A stretch of 64,000 nt of DNA from the NCBI GenBank assembly GCA_041390365.1, contig JAWKQB010000001.1, positions 1,364,001 through 1,428,000 on the forward strand. The letters run 5' to 3'. This document shows positions 54,056 to 63,013 of this stretch, one piece after another. Position numbers and translations under genes: made by a program. Positions within the stretch are counted from its first letter, which is position 1, and every line of letters begins with the position of its first letter. A model generated the notes under the pieces. It saw only the letters and a program-made list of their open reading frames with translations. It was not told the origin of the DNA and did not search any database. The stretch is from Syntrophotaleaceae bacterium. Lineage in GTDB: Bacteria > Desulfobacterota > Desulfuromonadia > Desulfuromonadales > Syntrophotaleaceae.

Positions 54056-54925
54056 TTACACCTCCACTCCCAGAAAGGAACGCACGGCAAGACCGATCAG
54101 AAAACTGATCCCGGCCACGCCGAAGCTCAGGGCGGTCATTTCCATGAACCTCACCCTGAAAGAGAGATCCTGGGCGACTGAAATGTAATAGTTGAAGACG
54201 GCAATGATCACCGCCGCCGCAGATAAAGTGAGGGCCAGACAAAGATAGAGATGTTCGAACAGAAGGTACGGCAGGATGAGGAGAACGACCGTAGCCACAT
54301 AGGCCAGTCCGGTATAGATGGAGGCTTTCAGAGGGGATTTGTTCTGGTTTTCCGTTTTGGTGGAGAGGTATTCAGAGGCGCCCATGGAAAAAGCGGCGGC
54401 AAGTCCGGTGATCAATCCCGTGACGGCGACCAGCCGCGTGTTCTGCAGTGCAAAGGTCAGACCTGCGAGTGCTCCGGTCAGTTCCACCAGGGCGTCGTTC
54501 AGCCCCAGCACAATCGAACCGATATAGCGCAACCGTTCCTCGTCGAGAAGTTCGATCAGGGCCCTTTCGTGATCATTCTCCTCCTCGACGATGCGATTGG
54601 CTTCAGGAAAGGCGGGGCGCAGCTTTTCGTACTGGGTCTGCGCGTTCTCCTCACCCCTCTCCATGAGCTTGATGCCGAAGGTCAGACCGAATATCCTGCT
54701 GACGAAATAGTAGAACCAGACTTTCAGGCGTTGCGGACCGACGTCCTGCCGGGTGTGCTTGCGCCAGTCGTGATAGTGTTTTCGCTCATCCTCGGCGATG
54801 TCCTCCAGCACCCTGGCATTCGGCGATCCGGCCAGGCTTCCCGCCAGCTTGCGGTAGATGTGGTATTCGGTGATTTCGTTTTCCTGATACCGGAGAAGCT
54901 GATCTTTGAGGACTTGCTTCTTCAT
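54056..54925 (-). CDS. VIT1/CCC1-family transporter with N-terminal ferritin-like domain
   Basis: A 289-residue protein. Residues about 1-140 are a rubrerythrin/ferritin-like helical domain with iron-ligand type motifs (ENEITEYHIY; EDIAEDERKHYHDW; EEENDHERALIEL). Residues 145-289 have about five membrane helices with VLGLNDALVELTGALAGL, a CCC1/VIT1 signature. Relatives move Fe(II) or Mn(II). The fusion suggests iron is sensed or stored at the membrane. The start at 54925 follows GGGAGTG. Confidence 0.87.
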   Translation of the reverse strand: MKKQVLKDQLLRYQENEITEYHIYRKLAGSLAGSPNARVLEDIAEDERKHYHDWRKHTRQDVGPQRLKVWFYYFVSRIFGLTFGIKLMERGEENAQTQYEKLRPAFPEANRIVEEENDHERALIELLDEERLRYIGSIVLGLNDALVELTGALAGLTFALQNTRLVAVTGLITGLAAAFSMGASEYLSTKTENQNKSPLKASIYTGLAYVATVVLLILPYLLFEHLYLCLALTLSAAAVIIAVFNYYISVAQDLSFRVRFMEMTALSFGVAGISFLIGLAVRSFLGVEV

Positions 54926-54981
54926 GGTCACTCCCATGAAAAAAGGGGGCCCGCTCCAAGACGGACCCCCTGTTTCGATAT

Positions 54982-55058
54982 TGGCGGCCCCGGCGCGATT
55001 CGAACGCACGACCTACCGCTTAGGAGGCGGTTGCTCTATCCGACTGAGCTACGGGGCC
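54982..55058 (-). tRNA. tRNA-Arg (anticodon CCU)
   Basis: A 77-nt tRNA with encoded CCA. The acceptor is GGCCCCG/CGGGGCC, the T-loop GTTCGAATC, and the anticodon stem ACCGC/GCGGT around loop CTCCTAA gives anticodon CCU, reading AGG. Confidence 0.96.
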
Positions 55059-55139
55059 TGAAGGGCCGTTTATAACTTATGCCGGTTGGATTGGCAAGAT
55101 TTTTCTCACCCCGTCGACACCAGCAAGCCCAGTCCCGGG

Positions 55140-55655
55140 CTAGAATTTGAGCAGGCTGAACACCTTGCCATCAGGCAACTTCTTTCGTCCGCCGAGAAAT
55201 TCGAGCTCCGTCAGAAAAGCGCATTCGACCACCTCGGCACCCAGCTTTTCCACCAGGGCGACGACCGCGGCCACGGTGCCCCCGGTCGCCAGCAGATCGT
55301 CCGCGACCACGACCCGATCCCCAGGCTTGAAAGCGTCCTCGTGGATTTCAAGGGTGTCGGTGCCGTATTCCAGTTCATAGGTCTGGCGGATGGTTTTGTA
55401 AGGCAGCTTTCCGGCTTTTCGAACCAGTGTGATGCCGGTGCCCAGCTTGTACGCCAGGGCCGCACCGAGAATGAAACCCCGGGCTTCAACCCCGACCACC
55501 TGATCGATCTTCTGCCCGATATAGCGATGGGCCAGCAGATCGATCATTCTGTGATAGCTTTTCGCATCGGCCAAAAGGGTAGTTATATCCTTGAAGACAA
55601 TGCCTTTTTTGGGAAAATCGGGAATATCCCGAATGGCCCCTTTCAAGTCGTCCAC
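55140..55655 (-). CDS. apt: Adenine phosphoribosyltransferase
   Basis: A 171-residue purine salvage enzyme. IRDIPDFPKKGIVFKDITTL near the N-terminus, VVGVEARGFILGAALAY, and the PRPP site VVVADDLLATGGTVAAV are diagnostic. It converts adenine plus PRPP to AMP. It is read in the same direction as rpoS upstream, 99 bases apart. Confidence 0.96.
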   Translation of the reverse strand: MDDLKGAIRDIPDFPKKGIVFKDITTLLADAKSYHRMIDLLAHRYIGQKIDQVVGVEARGFILGAALAYKLGTGITLVRKAGKLPYKTIRQTYELEYGTDTLEIHEDAFKPGDRVVVADDLLATGGTVAAVVALVEKLGAEVVECAFLTELEFLGGRKKLPDGKVFSLLKF

Positions 55656-55754
55656 GTCACGCCCTCCCTGCTCAATTCAGATAGACTTTCAGAGCCTGGA
55701 CCGCTGCCAAGGGCAGCAGATCCGGCTCCCGGCAATACGGGTCCGCCTCTTTTG

Positions 55755-56756
55755 TCAGCGCTTCTTCTCCTGGTCCTGCTCCATGAAAGCCTCCCCTTCC
55801 GCTTCCTTTTCTTCCATAATGCGACGCAGTTTTTCCAGGCTCTTGGCTTCGATCTGACGAATCCTCTCCCGGGTGACACCGAACTGTCGTCCTATGGTAT
55901 CGAGGGTCTGGGGCTCGCGGTCCTCGAGTCCGAAACGCAGCACCAGAATCTCCCGCTCGTTATCCCCAAGGGTATTGAGCCATTCGCTGATGTGGGCGAA
56001 CTTGTCCAGATCTTCGATGAAATTCTGCGGATTATCCGCATTCACGTCCTCGATTGTGTCAATCAGGCTGTAATCCCGGTTTTCCCCCATTGGGTGTTCA
56101 ATGGAATAGGTTTTCTTCACCAGGACCATGAGTCGGCGAATATAAGCCGGTTCGACCCCCATCGCCTCGGCGATCTCATTGACCTGGGGTTCGCGGTTGA
56201 ACTGGTGAACCAGCTCCCGGCTAATTTTGAGAAACTTGTTGATGTCGTCCGAGACATGGACCGGTAGACGAATGGTCCGGCTCTGGTTCACCAGGGCCCG
56301 CTCGATAGACTGCCTGATCCACCAGGTGGCATAGGTGGAAAACCGGCATTCCTTGCTGAGTTTGAAGCGTTCGACAGCCTTGATCAAACCCATGTTGCCT
56401 TCCTCGATCAGGTCGAGAAAAGGGAGTCCGCGGTTCATGTAACGCTTGGCGATCTTGACCACCAGACGCAGATTGGACTCGATCATGTGATCCCGAGCCG
56501 CTGCATCTCCAGTGGAGATTCGGCGGGCCAGATCCCTTTCCTCTTCCGCCGTCAACAATTTGGTCTTCTGAATCTCCTTCAGATAGAGTTTGATCGCGTC
56601 ATCGCCGGCGCCTGCTCCATCGTCCTTTTCCTCCTCCTCCGCCTCCTCCTCGTCGCTCAACTCCAGCTCGGCTTCTTCTTCCGGTGAAGGCTCCTCTTCA
56701 TCCTTGTTGGCCTCTTCATCAAACGAATCGGTTTCGTAATCGTTCATCATATCCAT
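55755..56756 (-). CDS. rpoS: RNA polymerase sigma factor RpoS
   Basis: A 333-residue sigma-70 family factor. Regions: 1.2 (DAIKLYLKEIQKTKLLTAEE), 2 (NLRLVVKIAKRYMNRGLPF; STYATWWIRQSIERAL), 3 and 4 (LDTIGRQFGVTRERIRQIE). Length and position in a surE-pcm-nlpD-rpoS cluster identify it as RpoS rather than RpoD or RpoH. The first 45 residues are extremely acidic (a Glu/Asp-rich tract), unlike E. coli RpoS. It directs stationary-phase and stress genes. Confidence 0.9.
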   Translation of the reverse strand: MDMMNDYETDSFDEEANKDEEEPSPEEEAELELSDEEEAEEEEKDDGAGAGDDAIKLYLKEIQKTKLLTAEEERDLARRISTGDAAARDHMIESNLRLVVKIAKRYMNRGLPFLDLIEEGNMGLIKAVERFKLSKECRFSTYATWWIRQSIERALVNQSRTIRLPVHVSDDINKFLKISRELVHQFNREPQVNEIAEAMGVEPAYIRRLMVLVKKTYSIEHPMGENRDYSLIDTIEDVNADNPQNFIEDLDKFAHISEWLNTLGDNEREILVLRFGLEDREPQTLDTIGRQFGVTRERIRQIEAKSLEKLRRIMEEKEAEGEAFMEQDQEKKR

Positions 56757-56908
56757 ATGTCTTCAGCGACCTCCAGAATCGATAATTGTTTTGGCGACGT
56801 GCATCACTGCTGAGTGCCAGAGTACGTCTCTTTTCTCAACAATTGCGCGCCTTGGTTTATGGCTTTTTGTTCATCACCGAATGTGTTTGCAAAAGCATCT
56901 TTTTCTTC

Positions 56909-57664
56909 TCATGGAAGAAAAAACAGCGGATCGAGTGCTTCCTTGCCCCTGCGGATCTCAAAGTGGATTCTGGGATTGCCGCCGCCCGGAGGCGTGCCGG
57001 AAAGAGCAATCCGTTGTTCTTTGCTGACATACTCGCCGGTTTTCACCAAAGCCCTTTCATTGAACCCGTATACCGTGAAATAGGCTTCATCATGCTTGAG
57101 AATTATAAGATTACCATATCCTGAGATGCCGTTGCCGCTGTAGGTCACTTTTCCGGCGGCAGCGGCTCGAACTCCAGTGCCGTTGGGAACAGCGATCTCC
57201 ACTCCCTTGCTGACACTCCCGTTCGTCTGCCCGAAGGGCCTGACGATCGCACCCCTGACCGGCCAGGAAAACTTGCCGCGCAGGTCGGCGGGCAAAGATT
57301 TGGGGCGGGCGGTTTCTGCGGATTTGGACTTGGTTTTGGTACTGGCTGGAGCGGGAGTCTTCTGAATAATGTCCGGTGCAGCCGAATTTCCTCGGCTGCC
57401 CACCGTTGCGGGAACGCCCCGCGTCCGCGTGGCACCCGGGATGAAGAGTCGCTGCCCGACCTCGAGAGAGGAACGATCGCGGAGGCGGTTGATACGCGCA
57501 ACGACATCCTCGTCAACCTGGTAGGTCTTGCAGATCCGGTAGAACGTCTGACCCCTCTCCACCCGGTGATAAACCCCTCTGGGCGGGGCACAGGAAAAGA
57601 GCAGGAACGCGAGAAGCATGCCTGTCGGGAAAAACCGTTTTCGGCCTGCTTTTGTAAAAAGCAT
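56909..57664 (-). CDS. nlpD: NlpD-like lipoprotein with LysM and LytM domains
   Basis: A 251-residue envelope protein. A lipoprotein signal (LLAFLLFSC) precedes a LysM domain (YHRVERGQTFYRICKTYQVD; GQRLFIPG) and a C-terminal LytM/M23 domain (GVEIAVPNGTGV; IHFEIRRGKEALDPLFFLP). The first metal-ligand motif HxxxD is degenerate (VSKGVEI), as in NlpD proteins that activate amidases rather than cut peptidoglycan. Gene order with pcm, surE and rpoS is conserved. Confidence 0.88.
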   Translation of the reverse strand: MLFTKAGRKRFFPTGMLLAFLLFSCAPPRGVYHRVERGQTFYRICKTYQVDEDVVARINRLRDRSSLEVGQRLFIPGATRTRGVPATVGSRGNSAAPDIIQKTPAPASTKTKSKSAETARPKSLPADLRGKFSWPVRGAIVRPFGQTNGSVSKGVEIAVPNGTGVRAAAAGKVTYSGNGISGYGNLIILKHDEAYFTVYGFNERALVKTGEYVSKEQRIALSGTPPGGGNPRIHFEIRRGKEALDPLFFLP

Positions 57665-57718
57665 CCTCCTACCCCTACCGGTTTTTCAGGCCTTGTTCAA
57701 TGCCGCCTGATTGGATCA

Positions 57719-58312
57719 TCAGGAAATGTACCGCAGCAGATAAAAGCCGCCAATCAGCAAAACCATAAAGGCGATGGTCAAAGCATTAAAATACTTATCT
57801 ATGAACAGACGCATTCTCGCCCCAAAGAAATATATCAGGCCTGCCACCAGAAAGAAACGCAGGCTTCGGCTCAACGCCGAGGCGACAAGGAACATGATGA
57901 AATCGATTTTGAAAACACCGGCCCCGATGGTGATCACTTTATACGGAATCGGGGTGAACCCGGCGGTGAACACCACCCAGAAATCGTATCGGGAAAACAG
58001 GTCCTGAACCTGCATGAATCCTTGCGGAGTGAACCCCGGGACGTATTGATAGAATAATCCAGAAACAACCTGCCACAGGCCGAAACCGATGCCGTAGCCG
58101 GCAATGCCACCGAGCAGGGAGCCGCTGGAACAGAGGAAGGCATATTTCCAGGACCGGGATGGCAGGGAGAGGCAGAGGGCCATCAACAGGATGTCGGGAG
58201 GCAGCGGGAAAAATGAGGATTCTACAAAGGCCAGCAGAAAAAGAGCCGGAGCCCCATACGGAGTTTCGGCCCAATGCAAGACCCAGTCATAGAGCCTGCG
58301 AATAAGTTTCAT
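57719..58312 (-). CDS. DedA/SNARE-associated (YqaA-type) membrane protein
   Basis: A 197-residue membrane protein with about five helices. FLLAFVESSFFPLPPDILLM and SLLGGIAGYGIGFGLWQ, and FTAGFTPIPYKVITIGAGV, are typical of the YqaA/DedA group, which is linked to lipid transport or membrane homeostasis. Its start overlaps the end of pcm by four bases, so it belongs to the surE-pcm-nlpD-rpoS cluster. Confidence 0.87.
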   Translation of the reverse strand: MKLIRRLYDWVLHWAETPYGAPALFLLAFVESSFFPLPPDILLMALCLSLPSRSWKYAFLCSSGSLLGGIAGYGIGFGLWQVVSGLFYQYVPGFTPQGFMQVQDLFSRYDFWVVFTAGFTPIPYKVITIGAGVFKIDFIMFLVASALSRSLRFFLVAGLIYFFGARMRLFIDKYFNALTIAFMVLLIGGFYLLRYIS

Positions 58313-58968
58313 GCCCCGTTGTCTCCGTTCTGCCAGCCATCCTTGCCGATAAGGGGAACGAAGCGGCAGTCGAGCAGGCTTTCCTCACTGAATTCATGCA
58401 ACCCTTTGCGGACGATTCGTTTCAAAATCTGGGCACCCCTGGACCCGACGGGAATGACCAGACTTCCCCCGATCTCGAGCTGATCAAGATAATGGGGAGG
58501 CACATCGGGAGCTCCGGCCGTGACGATGATCCCGTCGAAGGGGCTTTCCTCCTCCCAACCGGAGGTTCCGTCACTGAGCTTGATGTTGACGTTCTTGCAG
58601 TTGATGAAATCAAGAATCCGTCGAGCACGCCGGGCCAGAGAGGCGATCCTTTCAACGCTGTAGACTCTGGATGCAATCTGGGCCAGCACGGCCGCCTGAT
58701 ATCCTGACCCGGTGCCGATTTCCAGAACCTTTTCCCCGCCTTTCAAAGAAAGAGCTTCGGTCATGAAGGCGACCATGAAGGGCTGGGAAATGGTCTGCTT
58801 CTCTCCGATGGGCAGGGGGTAATCGCTGTAGGCCTGCCCCCGCAGGGCTTCTTCAACAAACAGATGCCGGGGAACCGTCTGCATGGCGTCGAGAACCAGC
58901 CTGTCGGTGACGCCCCGCCCTGCAATCTGCCGTTCAACCATCAGCCGACGGGCAATCGAGTAATCCAT
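58309..58968 (-). CDS. pcm: Protein-L-isoaspartate O-methyltransferase
   Basis: A 219-residue SAM-dependent methyltransferase that repairs isoaspartyl residues. The SAM-binding motif is LEIGTGSGYQAAVLAQ; IGEKQTISQPFMVAFMTEAL and GIIVTAGAPDVPPHYLDQL are characteristic. The ATG at 58968 (MDYSIARRLMVERQ) matches the family start. It lies 10 bases downstream of surE. Confidence 0.95.
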   Translation of the reverse strand: MDYSIARRLMVERQIAGRGVTDRLVLDAMQTVPRHLFVEEALRGQAYSDYPLPIGEKQTISQPFMVAFMTEALSLKGGEKVLEIGTGSGYQAAVLAQIASRVYSVERIASLARRARRILDFINCKNVNIKLSDGTSGWEEESPFDGIIVTAGAPDVPPHYLDQLEIGGSLVIPVGSRGAQILKRIVRKGLHEFSEESLLDCRFVPLIGKDGWQNGDNGA

Positions 58969-58978
58969 TTGGTTCCCT

Positions 58979-59752
58979 CTATTCGGATTGATCTGCGAAG
59001 AACTTTTCCGGCCCCTTGCTGTCCCAACCGGCCAGGGCATCGAAGGAGCGATAATTGGTCAGATCGAAATGCAGGGGGGTAACGGAAATATACCCTTTTT
59101 CTATCGCCAGGAAATCGCTCCCTTCCATCATCTCGAACTGACTGGCTCCGCCGCCGATCCAGTAGTATTTTCTCCCTCGGGGATCGAGCTTTTCCACCAC
59201 CAGATCTTCATATCGTCTCTTTCCCTGGCGAGTCATTTTGACCCCCCTGGGCGGACCGGGCGGAACGTTGACGTTCAAAAAAGTATCATCGGGCAGGCCG
59301 TGGTCAAGCACCATTCTGGCCAGCACAACCGCGAAACGGGCAGCCTCCCGGTAATCCTCCTCCAGACCGCCCGCCGCGGCCCTGGAAATGGCGAAGGCGG
59401 GCACACCCATGAGAAGGGCTTCCATGGCGGCGGATACGGTACCGGAGTAGGTAATGTCGTCCCCGAGGTTGGCACCGCGGTTAATCCCGGATACAACCAG
59501 ATCAGGGCGTTTATCCAGCAGTCCATGGATTCCAAGGTTGACGCAGTCGGTCGGGGTACCGTCGACAATAAAGGTGTCGGGCCGGATTTCCTCGGCCCGC
59601 AAAGGGGAATGCAAGGTAAGGGAGTGGCTGGCCGCACTGCGTTCCCGATCGGGAGCGACAACGATGACACGCCCGATATCAGCGAGAGCCCCGGCCAGTG
59701 CAGCAAGACCAGGGGCATGAATACCGTCGTCGTTGGTAACTAGAATCAGCAA
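58979..59752 (-). CDS. surE: 5'/3'-nucleotidase SurE
   Basis: A 257-residue phosphatase. ILVTNDDGIHAPGL binds metal, and VSGINRGANLGDDITYSGTV and the early APDRERSAASHSLTL are family hallmarks. It dephosphorylates nucleoside monophosphates and is commonly encoded with pcm and rpoS. First gene of the stationary-phase cluster here. Confidence 0.96.
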   Translation of the reverse strand: MLILVTNDDGIHAPGLAALAGALADIGRVIVVAPDRERSAASHSLTLHSPLRAEEIRPDTFIVDGTPTDCVNLGIHGLLDKRPDLVVSGINRGANLGDDITYSGTVSAAMEALLMGVPAFAISRAAAGGLEEDYREAARFAVVLARMVLDHGLPDDTFLNVNVPPGPPRGVKMTRQGKRRYEDLVVEKLDPRGRKYYWIGGGASQFEMMEGSDFLAIEKGYISVTPLHFDLTNYRSFDALAGWDSKGPEKFFADQSE

Positions 59753-59796
59753 AAGAAAATCTCGGAAAGGTTCCTGGGCATGGGGATCGGCGAATC

Positions 59797-60150
59797 CTAT
59801 GCCTTTTTCAGGGACTTTCGCAGCCGCATGAGGTCGTCCCGCAACTCCTCCAACAGGCGCAGGGCCGTTTCACCGCTGTCACTGACAGGACTGTCCGCAT
59901 CACAATTTTTTTCCCGCAGTTTCTTCCTCGCCCCCGCGATGGTATACCCCTGCCGGTACAGCAGGTCCTTCAGATAGAGGACGAGTTCGATATCCTGACG
60001 CCGATAAAGCCTCTGTTTGCCTCGGCTTTTGAGCGGCTTGAAAACGCCGAATTCCGACTCCCAATAACGGAGAACGTGCGCTTTAATTCCGGTGAGGTCG
60101 ACAACCTCTCCGATCTTGAAATAAAGCTTTTCGGGAATTTGGACATCCAT
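59797..60150 (-). CDS. MerR-family transcriptional regulator
   Basis: A 117-residue protein with the MerR winged helix (YFKIGEVVDLTGIKAHVLRY; SRGKQRLYRRQDIELVLYLK) and a short C-terminal coiled segment. No metal-binding cysteines of the classical MerR kind. Small MerR genes beside ihfA and pheT are frequent in related genomes. Target unknown. Confidence 0.88.
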   Translation of the reverse strand: MDVQIPEKLYFKIGEVVDLTGIKAHVLRYWESEFGVFKPLKSRGKQRLYRRQDIELVLYLKDLLYRQGYTIAGARKKLREKNCDADSPVSDSGETALRLLEELRDDLMRLRKSLKKA

Positions 60151-60176
60151 GCCGCTTCCTGCAGCCGGCCAAAACT

Positions 60177-60458
60177 CTACTTCTCGTCGTTGATGGCGGC
60201 CTTGAGCACCTGACTCGGCTTGAAGGTCAAAATCCTTCGTGAGGTGATTTCGATCTCGTCCCCGGTCTGAGGGTTACGTCCTTTGCGGGTGGCTTTCTGT
60301 TTAACGACGAAGTTGCCGAACCCGGCAAGCTTGATCTTTTCACCGCCTTCCAAGGTTGTCTTCATGAGATCGAAGACCATCTCGACAATCTCCGCGGATT
60401 CCTTTTTGGAAAAACCGGTTTTCAGATAGACTTCCTCAATAAGGTCCGCTTTCGTCAT
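60177..60458 (-). CDS. ihfA: Integration host factor alpha subunit
   Basis: A 93-residue HU/IHF DNA-bending protein: MTKADLIEEVYLKTGFSKKE at the start and the arm region GRNPQTGDEIEITSRRIL. The position just after pheT matches the conserved pheS-pheT-ihfA arrangement, which marks it as IhfA rather than HU. IHF often assists sigma-54 promoters. Confidence 0.93.
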   Translation of the reverse strand: MTKADLIEEVYLKTGFSKKESAEIVEMVFDLMKTTLEGGEKIKLAGFGNFVVKQKATRKGRNPQTGDEIEITSRRILTFKPSQVLKAAINDEK

Positions 60459-60544
60459 ATAGTACTCCCCCTTCCGGATTGCACAGAGCCTTGAATTAAC
60501 GGAATTTTTATATCATAGGAATCTAGTGGGTTCAACCGGTTTTT

Positions 60545-62959
60545 TTAGCGAATTTCGGCACCTAGCTCATTTTGTAGCAACTTGACGATCCGTTCGTGCG
60601 CAGAGCCGATCTCCTCCTCGGTCAATGTCTTCTCCGGGCTGCGGTAGCGAACCCTGATGGCGAGGCTCTTTTTGCCCTCCGCAATCCCCTCTCCACGGTA
60701 GAGATCGAACAGGGTGTAGCTTTCAACGAAGCGGCTCCTCGCCTTGTCCATCACCTGAAATACCTGGCTGGCCGAGACAGCATCGTCGAGCAGAAACGCA
60801 CTGTCGCGATAGACATCGGGGAACCTCGAAATGGGCCGGAAACCCTCACCTTTACCAGACGCAGCGGAGAAAACAGAAAGATCGAAATCGAGCAGAAAAA
60901 CCGGTTTGTCAATGTCGAACGTCTCCAGAATGGCAGGGTGCACCTCCCCCAAGGTCCCCAGCATCCCCTCCTGATGAACCACCCGACAGGATTTTCCGGG
61001 GTGAAGAAACGGCTCGCTCCCCTTCCCGTCCCAGATGACCGGTTGAATCTGGAATTGCGCGAAAAGCACTTCCGCAACCCCCTTGAGATCGAAAAAGTCG
61101 ACGGATTCCCTCTGCTGGGCCCACCCTTCCGGCTCGCGCCGCCCGCACACAACCGCCGTCAGCCGAAGCTTTTCTTCCGGCAGCTCCTCCCCCGCCACCG
61201 GCAGGTACACCGGCCGCAGCTCGAAAAGCCGCAGGTCCAGAGAACGATAAGCGATGTTGCGGGAAACCGTCTCAAGCAGACTCGAAACAAGGGTCGTCCG
61301 CATCACCGACTGGTCTTCGCTCAAGGGATTGAGGATCCGCACATTGTTTCTGCGTGGATCGCCATCCGCCAGGTTCAAGGCATTCCAGGCGGATGGCGAG
61401 ACAAAGGAATAGTTGACCACTTCGGCAAAACCGGCGGCGACCATGGCATTGCGCACCTGACGCACCAGACTCTGCATGTCCGGTGGACGATGGCAGATCA
61501 TGCGGCTGGCAGGCATGGTGACAGGAATCCGGTCGTAACCATTCAGCCGGGCAACCTCCTCGATGAGGTCGATTTCCCTTTCCAGATCGGGACGCGCTGT
61601 CGGGACCGTGACATAGATCATTTCGTCGTCTCGGTCCTCGGCGGGCCTTGCGTCCAGACCGATGGCCTTGAGGATGTTTTCGATTTCGAGGCTCTTCAGT
61701 TTCAGGCCCAGAACCTGGTTGGTCCGGCCTGTCGAAAGGGTGATCACCCGCTCGACGATAGGCCTGGGATAGATGTCGATGGCTCCCCGGGCGATGGTCC
61801 CTCCAGCCACCTGGCGGATCAGTTCGGCCGCCTTGTCCAGGGCCAGAGGAACCATGTTGACGTCGCACCCGCGCTCGAATCGATGCGAGGCTTCCGTATG
61901 CATTCCCAGGCGTTTGCTGCTGCGGCGAATGGTCGTCGGATTGAAATAGGCGCTTTCCAGCAGGATCTCGGTGGTGTCTTCCCGGATCTCGGAATTCTCA
62001 CCGCCCATGATCCCGGCCAGGGCGACCGCGCCCCTGCCGTCGCAAATGACCAGATCGGAGTTTTTCAGGACGCGGGACTGCCCATCGAGGGTCACGAACA
62101 CCTGCTCTTCTTCAGCCCGCTTGACAACGATTCGCTTTTCCTGCAGCAGATTGAAATCGAAGGCATGCAGGGGTTGCCCCAACTCCATGAGAATCAGGTT
62201 GGTGACGTCGACAACGTTATTAATGGAGCGCATGCCGACGGATTCGATCCGCCGGACAAGCCAATCGGGGGACGGGCCGATGCGCACCCCTTGAATGAGG
62301 CGGGCCGCATACCGGGGGCAGAGACCGGGTTCCTCGACGGTAACGGAGGTCAGATCTCCGATCGACGGCCCCTCCTCGACCAGCTCCGGCACAGGAACAT
62401 GCAGGGCCCGACCGGTCAGAGCGGAAACTTCCCGGGCGACCCCTGCAAGACTCAGACAATCCGGCCGATTGGGCGTCAACCCCAGTTCGTAACGCACATC
62501 CTTGAGTCCAAGAGCCTGAAAGACCGGCTCTCCTACCTTGAGGTCCGTGGGAAGAATCAGGATCCCTTCCGACTCTTCAGCAAGCCCGAGTTCCTTTTCC
62601 GAGCAGAGCATCCCCATGGACACCTGGCCGCGAATCTTGGATTTCTTGATTTTAAAATCGCCGGGCAGCACGGATCCGACCTGAGCCAGGGCCACAAAAT
62701 CTCCGGTCCGATGATTTTGCGCTCCGCAGACGACCGGAACGGTTTCGGAACCAGTATCCACCTGGCAGAGGGTCAGGCGGTCAGCGTCGGGATGGGGAGC
62801 CACCTCGACCAGCCGGGCGACGATGACAGAATCGAGACCGGTGCCTACGTATTCCATGGCGTCGACCTCGAGGCCGGCCATGGTCAGACGGTGACCCAGT
62901 TCCTCCGGGGGGAGATCAAAATCGACAAATTCCTTCAACCAGTTGTAGGAGACGATCAT
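60545..62959 (-). CDS. pheT: Phenylalanyl-tRNA synthetase beta chain
   Basis: An 804-residue subunit. The N-terminal tRNA-binding domain (DADRLTLCQVDTG; VVCGAQNHRTGD), the B3/B4 editing domain, B5 (ERGCDVNMVPLALDKAAELI) and the C-terminal ferredoxin-fold anticodon domain are all present. The full length agrees with E. coli PheT (about 795). It follows pheS by 54 bases. Confidence 0.97.
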   Translation of the reverse strand: MIVSYNWLKEFVDFDLPPEELGHRLTMAGLEVDAMEYVGTGLDSVIVARLVEVAPHPDADRLTLCQVDTGSETVPVVCGAQNHRTGDFVALAQVGSVLPGDFKIKKSKIRGQVSMGMLCSEKELGLAEESEGILILPTDLKVGEPVFQALGLKDVRYELGLTPNRPDCLSLAGVAREVSALTGRALHVPVPELVEEGPSIGDLTSVTVEEPGLCPRYAARLIQGVRIGPSPDWLVRRIESVGMRSINNVVDVTNLILMELGQPLHAFDFNLLQEKRIVVKRAEEEQVFVTLDGQSRVLKNSDLVICDGRGAVALAGIMGGENSEIREDTTEILLESAYFNPTTIRRSSKRLGMHTEASHRFERGCDVNMVPLALDKAAELIRQVAGGTIARGAIDIYPRPIVERVITLSTGRTNQVLGLKLKSLEIENILKAIGLDARPAEDRDDEMIYVTVPTARPDLEREIDLIEEVARLNGYDRIPVTMPASRMICHRPPDMQSLVRQVRNAMVAAGFAEVVNYSFVSPSAWNALNLADGDPRRNNVRILNPLSEDQSVMRTTLVSSLLETVSRNIAYRSLDLRLFELRPVYLPVAGEELPEEKLRLTAVVCGRREPEGWAQQRESVDFFDLKGVAEVLFAQFQIQPVIWDGKGSEPFLHPGKSCRVVHQEGMLGTLGEVHPAILETFDIDKPVFLLDFDLSVFSAASGKGEGFRPISRFPDVYRDSAFLLDDAVSASQVFQVMDKARSRFVESYTLFDLYRGEGIAEGKKSLAIRVRYRSPEKTLTEEEIGSAHERIVKLLQNELGAEIR

Positions 62960-63013
62960 TTATTCAGGTCCTTTATAAAGAAATGTCCCATAAACATTCA
63001 ATTTTATGTCTTT

